This document shows positions 8,962 to 17,374 of a stretch of 64,000 nt of DNA, one piece after another; within the stretch, counting starts at the first letter, position 1; each line of letters starts with the position of its first letter. The stretch lies in assembly GCA_023459215.1 (NCBI GenBank), contig JAEWVF010000021.1, positions 7,728 through 71,727 of the forward strand, given 5' to 3'. The position numbers were made by a program, and so were the translations under genes. The DNA comes from Chloroflexota bacterium (GTDB taxonomy: Bacteria > Chloroflexota > Anaerolineae > Anaerolineales > Villigracilaceae). A model generated the notes under the pieces. It did not search any database. It saw nothing but the letters and a program-made list of their open reading frames with translations, and was not told where the DNA came from.

Positions 8962-9282
8962 ATGACTACTACCAAGGTTTCCCCAAAGAATGACCTGCCA
9001 GAGGTCTATATTGACGACATCCTCATGTCGCTCAAATACTTTGCCGATGAGCACGAGGCCCACCTGAAAATTATCGACCCCCAGGTGTGCATCAATTGCA
9101 AAGACAAACCCTGTTTGAAGTTCTGCCCCGTCGGCGCGTATCGCACCCAGGATGGCGGCACCGTCCAGATCGCTTTTCAGAGCTGCGTCGAGTGCGGCAC
9201 CTGCCGGGTGATGTGCCCGCCCAAGAACGTTTTCTGGAAGCTGCCGCGCGGCGGCTACGGTGTTTCCTACAAATTCGGCTAA
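8962..9282 (+). CDS. fixX: FixX/EtfX-type ferredoxin-like protein
   Basis: This 106-residue ferredoxin-like subunit has cysteines at 43, 46, 51 and 55 (CINCKDKPCLKFCP) and at 75, 78, 81 and 85 (CVECGTCRVMCPP), enough for one or two [4Fe-4S] clusters. The tail FWKLPRGGYGVSYKFG is the family C-terminus. It ends the etf operon and is followed by a strong terminator. It probably works with FixC in membrane-linked electron transfer. Confidence 0.94.
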   Translation: MTTTKVSPKNDLPEVYIDDILMSLKYFADEHEAHLKIIDPQVCINCKDKPCLKFCPVGAYRTQDGGTVQIAFQSCVECGTCRVMCPPKNVFWKLPRGGYGVSYKFG

Positions 9283-9305
9283 AATGCTTGCCCTTTAGAA
9301 TCATG

Positions 9306-9338
9306 AGCGCCGCACAATCTGTGCGGCGCTTTTGTTTT
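9306..9338 (+). terminator. Rho-independent terminator of the etf-fix operon
   Basis: A perfect ten-base stem, AGCGCCGCAC (9306-9315) with GTGCGGCGCT (9321-9330), has a five-base loop and is followed by TTTGTTTT. It lies 24 bases after fixX. Confidence 0.92.
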
Positions 9339-9351
9339 ACATGATTTGTCA

Positions 9352-9412
9352 CTCCCTACGCGGAGGGCGGAGTGGTTCGCGCAGCCCGTAGTCGAAGGGC
9401 GTTTGTTGAACT
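9352..9412. repeat. Degenerate CCCTTCGAC-type dispersed repeat
   Basis: The bases after the fixX terminator contain CCCTACGCGGAGGGCGG and CCCGTAGTCGAAGGGCG. The second reads CCCTTCGAC on the minus strand, as in the 2850-2945 copy. It is noncoding and lies between the convergent ends of fixX and the next gene. Confidence 0.45.
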
Positions 9413-9440
9413 CTGTGCGGGCAGGATTCGTGCAAAAAAT

Positions 9441-9875
9441 CTATTCTCGTTTCATCGGCAAGGCTGAGCCGCAATAAGCGCAATTGGCGGAGCGGCTGCT
9501 GAGCCATTTGACTTCCGCGCTGCGCGTCGGCCCGCCGCAGCGCGGACAGTTGCCGGGTAGCAGGTCGCTGCGGTAGTTGTACACCGCCGGGATCGACTCT
9601 GTCGGGTTGGGAACCGCTGTTGGGGTGTTTTCCATCGGGCGCGGCGTCGGCGCAGGCTGGAACGGCGCCTCGTCGTTTTCAATCTCAGGCGCGAACTTGC
9701 CGGCGCGGAAAACCGTTTCGATGATCATGCTCAAGCCGACCAGGAACAGGATTCCCGGCCACCAGTCGCCGGTCATCATCAGCACCCCGATCCCGATTAA
9801 CCAGATTGCGCCGCTCAGGGCCTTGACTTGTCCCGGCTGTCTGTTGAAGTGTCTGTGTCGATAAAATTTAGGCAT
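9441..9875 (-). CDS. Small membrane protein with C-terminal zinc ribbon
   Basis: This 144-residue protein is of unknown function. Two hydrophobic segments (about residues 19-52, LSGAIWLIGIGVLMM and WPGILFLVGLSMIIE) form a likely helical hairpin. A Pro-rich linker follows. The C-terminus has CPRCGG and CAYCGS, a four-cysteine zinc ribbon. AAGGAG lies before the ATG. It is convergent with the etf operon and has no evident partner. Confidence 0.8.
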   Translation of the reverse strand: MPKFYRHRHFNRQPGQVKALSGAIWLIGIGVLMMTGDWWPGILFLVGLSMIIETVFRAGKFAPEIENDEAPFQPAPTPRPMENTPTAVPNPTESIPAVYNYRSDLLPGNCPRCGGPTRSAEVKWLSSRSANCAYCGSALPMKRE

Positions 9876-10049
9876 ACCGATACTCCTTGTGTATGAATGA
9901 TTATACGGTATCGATCAGGTTTCGGTTGCGGGCGGTGTAAAAAAATGTTTGGCTGTATAATTTTCTTAATCGTGCTCTTGTTGATGAATGAGTTAATTCG
10001 GTGATTTTTAATTTGCATTTTTAATACTTGGGTTGTGCAGGAATAAACT

Positions 10050-12146
10050 ATGGATATTGAAATATTCCAAATTGATCATAATTCTAAACTTCTAAAAGAT
10101 GTTATTGCATTGGGTGATGCAAACAAAAATACATTGGGTTTGTTTCCAAAAGATGCGTATCATGAAAGTGCAAGCAAAAAGAGAATAATTGTTGCTGTAA
10201 GCAAAGATGCGGGGAAATTAATAGGATATTTGCTTTACAGCCTCTCTCGCCAAAAAATGTTGGTTTCAATAGTTCATTTATGTATTGATGTGCCGTGGCG
10301 AGGAATGGGTATACCCAAGCTGTTGTTTGAGATGTTGAAAGAATTAACCCAGGACGGCTATTTGGGAGTTCGAGTTCGCTGTCGGGTGGATTATTCTGCA
10401 AATAAATTATGGCCCAAATTGGGATTTATTGCTGTTGGTGAGATGGATGGTCGTGGTAAAAAAAGCACCAAGCTGACAATATGGAAATTTGAGTATGAAC
10501 ATACTTCTCTTTTTTCATATACTGCTAACCAATACGAGAATTTGAAAGTAAGAGTGGTTATTGATGCAAATATTTTTTACCAGATTCAAAACCCTGAAAT
10601 GCCTGCTAGTGAAGAATCGTTGCCATTGCTTGAGCCTTGGTTGGATATTGATTTACATGTTACCCCTGAAATGCTGAATGAAATAAATAGAAATAAGGAT
10701 ATAAACGCGAGAAAAGCTGCAAGAAAGTTTTTCGGTTCTTTTAGTATTGTGAATTCAAAATCTTCACATAACAATTTTCGAGAAATTCAAGAGCGATTAA
10801 AACCTATATTTCCAGCATCTTTGTCTCAGAGTGATGAATCAGATTTGCGTCAATTGGCTTATGCCATTGCTGACGAGATTCCATTTTTTGTAACACGTGA
10901 TGGCCCTATGCTTGGCCGAGCTGATGATGTTTTTGAAAAATTTGGTATTCAAATATTGCGCCCATCCGATTTGATTTTGATGCAGGATGAACTCTTGAGA
11001 GGTGATGAATATATTCCATCTCGATTGGCTGGTTCACAGCTTCGCATAGAGAGAGTTCATAGTCAACAGAGTGAAAAGCTGATAGAAAAATTTTTGTGTG
11101 ATCAAGAAGAAACTAAAGGTGCATTTCGAAAAACCATCCAATTAACATTGGGTAATGCCTCTACTATAGAAACCTTTATGGTAATGGATGCCCAAGGAGT
11201 GGAACATGGTTTGATTTCTTATTCAAGGCAATTGGATGGAGAGATCATAGTTCCTATTTTTAGAGTGGGGAAAGCAAAAATATGTCAGTATGTAGCAAAA
11301 TATTTGGTCAATAACGTTGTGTTAACCGCATCTTCAGAGAAGAGAAACTTAATAAAGGTCATTGATGCCCACTTGCCAGCAACTGTAATTTTTGCCCTTC
11401 AGGATAATGGATTTATAAAAATTAAAGATGGGTGGTTTAAGGCAACTTTATCTAAAGTTCTTCCGAGTTATGAGATTGTTAAGCAATTATCTAGCCATAA
11501 TTGGCCGGATTATGCGAGAAGTCCGCTCAACAACTTCGCGCTAAATATTCCGGAAACGCCGAGCAAATCAACTTTATTAGAAATTGAGAAAAACCTATGG
11601 CCGCTAAAAATCGAAGACCTTGATTTGCCGTGTTTTATTGTGCCGATTAGGCCTGAGTGGGCTATGCATTTATTCGATGTGGATATTGCATCACAAGATC
11701 TGTTTGGTGGTGAACCTGCTCTAATTCTTAATGCCGAAAATGTTTATTACAGAAAAAGCTCTCCTAAAGTTTTATCTGCGCCTGGACGGGTGCTTTGGTA
11801 TGTTAGTCAAGGCAAAAAACGATATCAAGGTTCAATGTTTATAAAGGCGTGTTCTTACTTAGATGATGTAGAAATTGGAAAACCTAAACAGCTTTTTTCT
11901 AAATATAAAAAGCTCGGAATTTATAAGTGGCTTGATGTGTATAATGGTGTTGCAAATAAAGATTTGGATAAAGATATCATGGCGTTTAAGTTTTCTAGAA
12001 CGGAAATCTTTAAACATCCAATTCATTTATCATATTTGCAGTTTATTTGGAAATCTGATGGCAAAAATTTTAATAACGCTGTAAGTCCACTCTTAATAAA
12101 TAATGATCGCTTTTTACAATTATATTCATTGGGTATGATGGAATAA
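10050..12146 (+). CDS. Multidomain GNAT - PIN - (second GNAT-like) - PUA-like protein
   Basis: The 698-residue protein lies in an AT-rich island. Residues about 1-150 look like a GNAT acetyltransferase: LCIDVPWRGMGIPKLLFEML (80-96) carries the acetyl-CoA loop, and YSANKLWPKLGF is typical of the C-terminal half. Residues about 166-312 look like a PIN nuclease: D172 in VVIDANIF, E207 or E211, D262/D265 in QSDESDLRQLAYAI, and D284 in FVTRDGPML. Residues about 331-470 may be another GNAT-like fold (weak). The C-terminal part (about 560-698) has KHPIHLSYLQFIW, resembling PUA-like EVE/ASCH domains. It is followed four bases later by an ASCH-like gene. Function is unknown; an RNA-directed role is inferred from the PIN and PUA-like parts. 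Confidence 0.75.
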   Translation: MDIEIFQIDHNSKLLKDVIALGDANKNTLGLFPKDAYHESASKKRIIVAVSKDAGKLIGYLLYSLSRQKMLVSIVHLCIDVPWRGMGIPKLLFEMLKELTQDGYLGVRVRCRVDYSANKLWPKLGFIAVGEMDGRGKKSTKLTIWKFEYEHTSLFSYTANQYENLKVRVVIDANIFYQIQNPEMPASEESLPLLEPWLDIDLHVTPEMLNEINRNKDINARKAARKFFGSFSIVNSKSSHNNFREIQERLKPIFPASLSQSDESDLRQLAYAIADEIPFFVTRDGPMLGRADDVFEKFGIQILRPSDLILMQDELLRGDEYIPSRLAGSQLRIERVHSQQSEKLIEKFLCDQEETKGAFRKTIQLTLGNASTIETFMVMDAQGVEHGLISYSRQLDGEIIVPIFRVGKAKICQYVAKYLVNNVVLTASSEKRNLIKVIDAHLPATVIFALQDNGFIKIKDGWFKATLSKVLPSYEIVKQLSSHNWPDYARSPLNNFALNIPETPSKSTLLEIEKNLWPLKIEDLDLPCFIVPIRPEWAMHLFDVDIASQDLFGGEPALILNAENVYYRKSSPKVLSAPGRVLWYVSQGKKRYQGSMFIKACSYLDDVEIGKPKQLFSKYKKLGIYKWLDVYNGVANKDLDKDIMAFKFSRTEIFKHPIHLSYLQFIWKSDGKNFNNAVSPLLINNDRFLQLYSLGMME

Positions 12147-12150
12147 TATA

Positions 12151-12570
12151 ATGACAAACCCCGCTATTTTGATGTCAATTCGTCCGTTATATGCTGAAAA
12201 AATATTTAATCGAACAAAAACAGTTGAGCTTCGCCGAATTAAGCCCAAACTTATTAAAGCGGGTAGTTTAATTTTTGTATATGTTTCAGCACCTATAAAA
12301 TCTTTAGTTGGGGCTTTCTCTGTTGCATCAGTTGAGGAAAAGCCAGTGTTGGCGTTATGGGAAAGTGTAAAAGACCATGCTGGTATAAGTTATGATGATT
12401 TTCATAGGTATTACCACGGATCAGAAAAAGGTGTAGCAATTTTTATCAATGACGTATGGCTTTTACCAAAACCAATTCATTTATCGGACTTGCAAAGGGA
12501 TTTTGATGGTTTTTACCCTCCTCAAAGTTTTCGCTATACAGCAATTCAGCAAGTTTGGAATTTGCGATAA
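12151..12570 (+). CDS. ASCH/PUA-like domain protein
   Basis: This 139-residue protein starts four bases after the GNAT-PIN gene. The opening ILMSIRPLYAEKIFNRTKTVELRR fits ASCH domains (a substrate-facing beta strand followed by the basic VELRR element). The later KPIHLSDLQRDFDGFYPPQSF resembles the C-terminal strand and helix of the neighbour's last domain, so the two proteins may share a fold. ASCH domains are PUA-like and are thought to bind RNA or modified nucleotides. The gene is AT-rich like its partner and ends before a terminator. The partnership is inferred from spacing and base composition. Confidence 0.72.
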   Translation: MTNPAILMSIRPLYAEKIFNRTKTVELRRIKPKLIKAGSLIFVYVSAPIKSLVGAFSVASVEEKPVLALWESVKDHAGISYDDFHRYYHGSEKGVAIFINDVWLLPKPIHLSDLQRDFDGFYPPQSFRYTAIQQVWNLR

Positions 12571-12609
12571 CATTTATTATTTGATGTGAAATCAAAAGAT
12601 AGTTGTAAG

Positions 12610-12640
12610 CGCCCGCTTTACCCGAGCGGGCGTTTTCTTT
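12610..12640 (+). terminator. Terminator of the GNAT-PIN/ASCH island
   Basis: CGCCCGCT (12610-12617) pairs with AGCGGGCG (12625-12632), followed by TTTTCTTTTT. It closes the AT-rich two-gene unit and marks the return to host-like composition. Confidence 0.88.
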
Positions 12641-12727
12641 TTCACGGTATAATCTTCCCCCAGCAATCATCCCCACCCTAAAATCATAGATCGAAAACCT
12701 GTACTGAGCAAAGGCGAAGTATTCAAA

Positions 12728-15700
12728 ATGACTGAAAAATACACTTTTCAATCCATCATTATCAAACTGCAAGAATACTGGGCCTCGCGCGGATGCCTGA
12801 TCTGGCAGCCTTACTACACCCAGGTCGGCGCGGGGACGATGAACCCGGCCACCTTTTTGCGTGTGCTCGGCCCCGAGCCGTGGAGCGTCGCTTACGTTGA
12901 ACCCTCCGTCCGCCCGGACGATGGCCGCTATGGCGAAAATCCCAACCGCCTGCAAATGCACTACCAGTACCAGGTCATACTCAAACCCGATACCGGCAAT
13001 CCCCAGGAACTCTATCTCGATTCGCTCAAAGCAATTGGCATCGACCCACGTCAACACGACATCCGCTTTGTCGAAGACAACTGGGAACAGCCGGCCATCT
13101 CGGCCTGGGGCCTGGGCTGGGAAGTCTGGCTCGACGGCCAGGAAATCACCCAATTCACCTACTTCCAGCAGGTTGGCGGCGTGGCCCTCGACCCGGTCGC
13201 GGTTGAAATCACCTACGGCCTCGACCGCATCCTGATTGCGCTCAACAACGCCAAAGGCATCTGGGGCGAACCCTGGGCCGAGGGCGTCAGCTATGGCGAA
13301 GTCCGCCGCCGCGAAGAGTTTGAGCATTCCAAATACTATTACGAAGTTGCCGATGTGGCCCGCGCCCGCCAGATGTACGAACTCTACCTGGCCGAGAGCG
13401 AAGCTTGCCTCGCCCAGGGACTTGTCCTGCCGGCCCACGATTACGTTTTGAAATCCTCGCATACCTTCAACATTCTCGATGCGCGCGGCGCGGTCAGCCT
13501 GACCGAGCGCCAGGCCAGCTTCGGCAAAATGCGCGACCTGGCCCGGCGTGTGGCGCTGGCATACCTGGAGCAACGCAAAGAGTTGGAGTATCCACTGTTG
13601 AAGGATGAAGGCGGAAGGCAGAAGGATGAAACCAAAACCTTCTCGCCGCAAATCATCCTTCATCCTTCATCTTTCATCCTTGAAATTGGCGTCGAAGAAC
13701 TGCCCGCGGCGGATGTGGATTCGGCGCTTGCCCAGCTTCGGGAAAAAGTCCCGGCCTGGCTGGCGGATCTGCGCCTCGAACATGGTCCCGTGACGGTTCA
13801 CGCCACCCCGCGCCGGTTGGCCGTTTTGATAGAGAATCTGGCCCCCTCGCAGCCCGACCGTGAAGAACTGGTTAAGGGGCCGCCCGCTGACCGGGCAATC
13901 ATTGTGGGGCAAGATAATATCTTGTCCTACACACCGGCAGCCCAGGGTTTTGCCAAAAAGAACGGCATCAATGTCGAAGATTTGCAAATTAAGGAAATCG
14001 ACGGCGGCAAATATGTGACCGCCGTGGTTGCATCCAAGGGCCGCCCGACCTCCGAAGTGCTGGCCGAAGCCCTGCCCAAATGGGTGGCCGGCATCAGCTT
14101 CGTCAAAACCATGCGCTGGAACGCTTCCGGGGTGGCTTTCAGCCGCCCAATCCGCTGGTTCGTTGCCCTGCTTGGCGGACAGGTCATCCCGTTCGAATAC
14201 GCTGGTGTAACTGCTGGCAACACCTCGCGCGGACTGCGCCCTTACGACTCTCCTGAAATCGCCATTGCCTCGGCTGATTCTTATTTCGATGCCATTCGCC
14301 AGGCTGGGATTGTGCTCGACATCGAAGAGCGCAAAGCTGCCATCGTCGAGATGGTCAAAAAGGCTGCCGCATCGGTCGGCGGCGAGGCGATTATCGAAGA
14401 GGGGCTGCTCGGCGAGGTTGCCAACCTGATCGAAAAGCCGACCGCCGTCCTGGGCGGGTTCAATCCCGATTTTCTCGGCCTGCCCCGCGATGTGCTGATT
14501 GGCACGATGAAGAAGCACCAGCGATATTTCCCCGTCCGCACCGTAGGGGCGCAGCATGCTGCGCCCCTACTCCCCCATTTCATCGCCATCCGCAATGGCG
14601 ACGCGGAACATCTCGACATCGTCCGTGAGGGTAACGAACACGTTTTGGGTGCGCGCTTTGCCGATGCCAACTTCTTTGTCCGCGAAGATGTCAGATTCCC
14701 GCTCGAACATTACCGCGATGGGCTGAAAACGCTCACCTTCCAGACCAAACTTGGCTCGTATCTCGATAAATCAGAGCGGATGCTCAAGCTGGCCGAAAAA
14801 ATCGCCGAAATGCTCAAGTTGGACAGCGTTCAACAGTCCCAGGTTCAACGCGCCACCTTCCTGGCCAAGGCTGACCTGACCACCCAGATGGTCACCGAAA
14901 TGACCTCGCTGCAAGGTATCATCGGGCGTGAATATGCCCTGCGCAGCAATGAAAAAGCCGAAGTGGCGCTGGCGATTGGCGAGCAGTACCAGCCTGTTCC
15001 GCAGAGCAAGATCGGGGTGGTGGTAGCCTTGGCCGACAGAATCGACTCTCTCGTCGGCTTGTTCGCCGCCGGGCTGGCCCCGACCGGGGCGAAAGACCCC
15101 TTCGGCCTGCGCCGCGCCGCCATTGGGACGGTCCAGCCGTTGATCGAACACAATCTCGATTTCGACCTGCGCGCCGCCGTCGAGAAATCTGCCGAGACGC
15201 AGCCGATTCCCGTTTCAGCCGAGGTCAAGGCCCAGGTGCTGGAGTTCCTGACGGGTCGCATGCGCGTCCTGCTGACTGAAACGGGCTTCCGCTACGATGT
15301 AGTCGAGGCCGTTTTGGCGGCCCAATCCCACAATCCGGCTGCATCCGCCCAAGCCGTGAAAGAACTAGGTGAATGGGTCAAACGTTCCGACTGGACGCCG
15401 ATCCTGGATGGGTATGCGCGCTGTGTCAGAATTGTGCGCAGTGAAAAGGTGTCAGGTGTCAGGTCGCAAGTGAACGCTGCGAAATTGCTTGAGCCGGCAG
15501 AAAAAGCCTTGCATGAGGCCATTCTGCATTCTGCATCCTCCACCCCGCATTCAGTAAATGAATTGCTCGAAACGGTCGAAAAACTGATTCCCGCCATTAC
15601 CGCCTTCTTCGACAAAGTGCTGGTGATGGACAAGGATGAAACCATCAAGCAGAACCGCCTGGCTTTGGTGGGGCAAGTTGCCAATTTGTCTGCCGGGATT

Positions 15701-15730
15701 GCCGATTTGAGCAAGCTCGAAGGGTTTTAA
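12728..15730 (+). CDS. glyQS: Glycyl-tRNA synthetase, fused alpha and beta chains
   Basis: This 1000-residue protein charges tRNA-Gly. Residues about 1-290 are the alpha (catalytic) chain, recognised by [19 protein letters not shown] and [13 protein letters not shown]. Residues about 316-1000 are the beta chain, starting [12 protein letters not shown], with [20 protein letters not shown] and the C-terminal [20 protein letters not shown]. Low-complexity segments coded by repeat DNA sit in frame in the interchain linker (about 291-318), in a beta-chain loop ([10 protein letters not shown]), and twice near residues 905-945. The reading frame is intact and this is the only glycyl-tRNA synthetase in the window, so the insertions are probably tolerated. 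Confidence 0.96.
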   Translation: MTEKYTFQSIIIKLQEYWASRGCLIWQPYYTQVGAGTMNPATFLRVLGPEPWSVAYVEPSVRPDDGRYGENPNRLQMHYQYQVILKPDTGNPQELYLDSLKAIGIDPRQHDIRFVEDNWEQPAISAWGLGWEVWLDGQEITQFTYFQQVGGVALDPVAVEITYGLDRILIALNNAKGIWGEPWAEGVSYGEVRRREEFEHSKYYYEVADVARARQMYELYLAESEACLAQGLVLPAHDYVLKSSHTFNILDARGAVSLTERQASFGKMRDLARRVALAYLEQRKELEYPLLKDEGGRQKDETKTFSPQIILHPSSFILEIGVEELPAADVDSALAQLREKVPAWLADLRLEHGPVTVHATPRRLAVLIENLAPSQPDREELVKGPPADRAIIVGQDNILSYTPAAQGFAKKNGINVEDLQIKEIDGGKYVTAVVASKGRPTSEVLAEALPKWVAGISFVKTMRWNASGVAFSRPIRWFVALLGGQVIPFEYAGVTAGNTSRGLRPYDSPEIAIASADSYFDAIRQAGIVLDIEERKAAIVEMVKKAAASVGGEAIIEEGLLGEVANLIEKPTAVLGGFNPDFLGLPRDVLIGTMKKHQRYFPVRTVGAQHAAPLLPHFIAIRNGDAEHLDIVREGNEHVLGARFADANFFVREDVRFPLEHYRDGLKTLTFQTKLGSYLDKSERMLKLAEKIAEMLKLDSVQQSQVQRATFLAKADLTTQMVTEMTSLQGIIGREYALRSNEKAEVALAIGEQYQPVPQSKIGVVVALADRIDSLVGLFAAGLAPTGAKDPFGLRRAAIGTVQPLIEHNLDFDLRAAVEKSAETQPIPVSAEVKAQVLEFLTGRMRVLLTETGFRYDVVEAVLAAQSHNPAASAQAVKELGEWVKRSDWTPILDGYARCVRIVRSEKVSGVRSQVNAAKLLEPAEKALHEAILHSASSTPHSVNELLETVEKLIPAITAFFDKVLVMDKDETIKQNRLALVGQVANLSAGIADLSKLEGF
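13600..13681. repeat. In-frame AAGGATGAA/TTCATCCTT inverted repeat in the glyQS linker
   Basis: Arms rich in AAGGATGAA (13600-13630) face arms rich in TTCATCCTT (13653-13681). It encodes the Lys/Asp-rich then [10 protein letters not shown] linker joining the alpha and beta chains. The sequence is low complexity and unlike any synthetase sequence I know. Confidence 0.7.
14543..14570. repeat. GTAGGGGCG palindrome, copy 1, in frame inside glyQS
   Basis: This is a perfect 28-base palindrome: GTAGGGGCGCAGCA followed by its reverse complement. It encodes VGAQHAAPL in a loop after HQRYFPV, where other synthetases usually have a short acidic Asp/Gly turn. The same core appears at 15747, 22937, 23623 and 28971. 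Confidence 0.85.
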
Positions 15731-15746
15731 AGATTTGGATTTTTCT

Positions 15747-15774
15747 GTAGGGGCGAAGCAGCGCGTCGCCCCTA
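15747..15774. repeat. GTAGGGGCG palindrome, copy 2, intergenic
   Basis: GTAGGGGCGA (15747-15756) and TCGCCCCTA (15766-15774) form a hairpin 16 bases after glyQS. There is no long T-tract, so terminator activity is uncertain. Confidence 0.8.
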
Positions 15775-15826
15775 ATTGTTTCTCACGCATTTTCGTGCTA
15801 CACTTAAACGCGTGGAGACCTGACCC

Positions 15827-16069
15827 ATGGAAATGCAAAATATTACTCTTTCGTTACCCAAAAGCACCCTGCGCAAGATTAAGCTGGTGGCGGCCAAACG
15901 TGAAACATCGATTTCAAAGTTGATGACTGAGGCCATGGAAAAACTCGCCAGCGAAGATGAATCTTATAACAAAGCGATGGAAAGCGCCCTTGAGATGATG
16001 AACGCGGGGCTTGTGCTTGGCTTTGAAAAACCTGCCAGCCGGGACGAAATCCATGATCGACGTTACTGA
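15827..16069 (+). CDS. vapB: Antitoxin of a VapBC-type pair (ribbon-helix-helix like)
   Basis: The 80-residue protein opens with a short beta strand and helix pattern (MQNITLSLPKSTLRKIKLVAAK then TSISKLMTEAMEKL), typical of CopG/RHH antitoxins. The C-terminal tail (ALEMMNAGLVLGFEKPASRDEIHDRRY) probably wraps the toxin. It overlaps the PIN-domain gene downstream by 17 bases, the usual antitoxin-first arrangement. Such antitoxins repress their own promoter; no operator could be assigned. Confidence 0.82.
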   Translation: MEMQNITLSLPKSTLRKIKLVAAKRETSISKLMTEAMEKLASEDESYNKAMESALEMMNAGLVLGFEKPASRDEIHDRRY

Positions 16070-16484
16070 ACCGCAGTTTGTAGATACCAATGTGCTGATT
16101 TATGCTTATGATGCTGGCGCAGGGCTAAAACATGCAGTGGCCAAACAGTTCATGGAACAACTTTGGAAAAACAAAACCGGTTGTTTGAGTACGCAGGTTT
16201 TGCAAGAGTTTTATGTCAATGTCACTTGCAAGGCCAGCCAACCCCTTTCTGTCGAACAGGCCAAGCGAGCCATTCAAACCCTGTCACACTGGACAGTTTT
16301 TTCGCCCCAACCGATGGATATCCTGGCTGCCATTGACCTGAGCGTTCGCTACCAGATCTCCTTTTGGGATTCCATGGTGATTCGCTCTGCCCGGCAAACC
16401 GGCTGCCAGACTCTCTGGTCGGAGGACCTGGCGCACGGTCAAGAGTATGACGGGGTAGTTGTACAAAATCCATTTGCAGCCTGA
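16053..16484 (+). CDS. vapC: PIN-domain toxin VapC-like ribonuclease
   Basis: This 143-residue PIN protein has the acidic metal site: D11 in QFVDTNVLIYAYD, E in STQVLQEFYV, D in SFWDSMVI and the ED of LWSEDLAHG. VapC toxins cleave tRNA or rRNA and are inhibited by the cognate VapB. The start is taken at ATG 16053 (MIDVTEPQF), overlapping the antitoxin. A frame reaching back to 16011 is less likely. A strong bidirectional terminator follows. Confidence 0.88.
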   Translation: MIDVTEPQFVDTNVLIYAYDAGAGLKHAVAKQFMEQLWKNKTGCLSTQVLQEFYVNVTCKASQPLSVEQAKRAIQTLSHWTVFSPQPMDILAAIDLSVRYQISFWDSMVIRSARQTGCQTLWSEDLAHGQEYDGVVVQNPFAA

Positions 16485-16502
16485 AGCCGAAGAAAAGATA
16501 AG

Positions 16503-16531
16503 AAAAGACCGCGAGTTTTTCGCGGTCTTTT
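16503..16531. terminator. Bidirectional terminator between vapC and the zinc-ribbon gene
   Basis: AAAAGACCGCGA (16503-16514) pairs perfectly with TCGCGGTCTTTT (16520-16531) around a GTTTT loop. The A and T ends serve both converging genes. Confidence 0.9.
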
Positions 16532-16553
16532 GAGTTCATTACCCTTGTGATGT

Positions 16554-17201
16554 TTACGTGCTTTTTGTCCCGCACTCCGCGCAGAATTTGGCGTTCGGGG
16601 CCAGTTCCGCGCCGCATTCGGTGCAATGTTTCTTGGTTTGGATCTTTGCCCCGCACTCGGGACAGAATTTGGCGTTGGTTTGCAGGGGTGCATGACAGGC
16701 CGGGCAGGAGGCGCTCACGCCCGCCCGCCAGCTTTCCTCGGTCAGCATCGAACGGTCTTCCTGGGCAACCTGCGAGTTGGCCCAGATTTCCTCTACGGTG
16801 CGGCTGGCCTGGGCGGCGGCCATCTCCACGCCCAGGTCGGGCGCGCAACTCTTGCACAATCCCTTTTTGGTGTTCCAGCAGGCTTTTTTACAAACCCAGG
16901 TGGAACAGCGCGGGCACTGGATAAAATCGGGTTTGAGTTCTTCCATGGCCTTGGTAAAAGCATCATCGTGGGCTTTTTCCCAGGTGGCCGAGCGGGCGCG
17001 CTCGCCCAGGTTGGCGGCCTGGCCGAAAACGCCGCCGAACAGGCTGCTGGCCGTATCCAGCGCGCCGGAAACCACGCCCAGCGCCGAGGGCTGGAAGCGG
17101 GTGCGGTAGCCTGTGCCGCAGCGGTTGCAGTTGAACTCGAACTGGAACCCCTGGTTATTGCTTAAGTCTGTATAGTTGCGGGTGAATTCGATGGCTCCCA
17201 T
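16554..17201 (-). CDS. Multi-zinc-ribbon protein of unknown function
   Basis: This 215-residue protein carries several CxxC knuckles. An N-terminal NCNRCGTGYR and a central QCPRCSTWVC...CKSCAP form paired ribbons. The C-terminus has three more: SCPACHAPL/FCPECGAKI and HCTECGAEL/FCAECGTKS. A glycine/alanine-rich middle (ALGVVSGALDTASSLFGGVFG) may be amphipathic or membrane-associating. AAGGAG precedes the ATG at 17201; the frame continues upstream without similarity. Function is unknown. Confidence 0.85.
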   Translation of the reverse strand: MGAIEFTRNYTDLSNNQGFQFEFNCNRCGTGYRTRFQPSALGVVSGALDTASSLFGGVFGQAANLGERARSATWEKAHDDAFTKAMEELKPDFIQCPRCSTWVCKKACWNTKKGLCKSCAPDLGVEMAAAQASRTVEEIWANSQVAQEDRSMLTEESWRAGVSASCPACHAPLQTNAKFCPECGAKIQTKKHCTECGAELAPNAKFCAECGTKST

Positions 17202-17374
17202 CGGTTGCTCCTTGAAAATAGTTCGATTGTGAAGGTAAGTGCAACTATACAACAATTTAAGGCTTTCGACAATCAGCCTATTGGTAGGATAACACGAAAT
17301 ATTTGCCCAACTTTGGCCCAGTTGGCCTATAATCAAATCCAACCGGGGATTTTTGCCCCGCACTGGGAGGTTGT

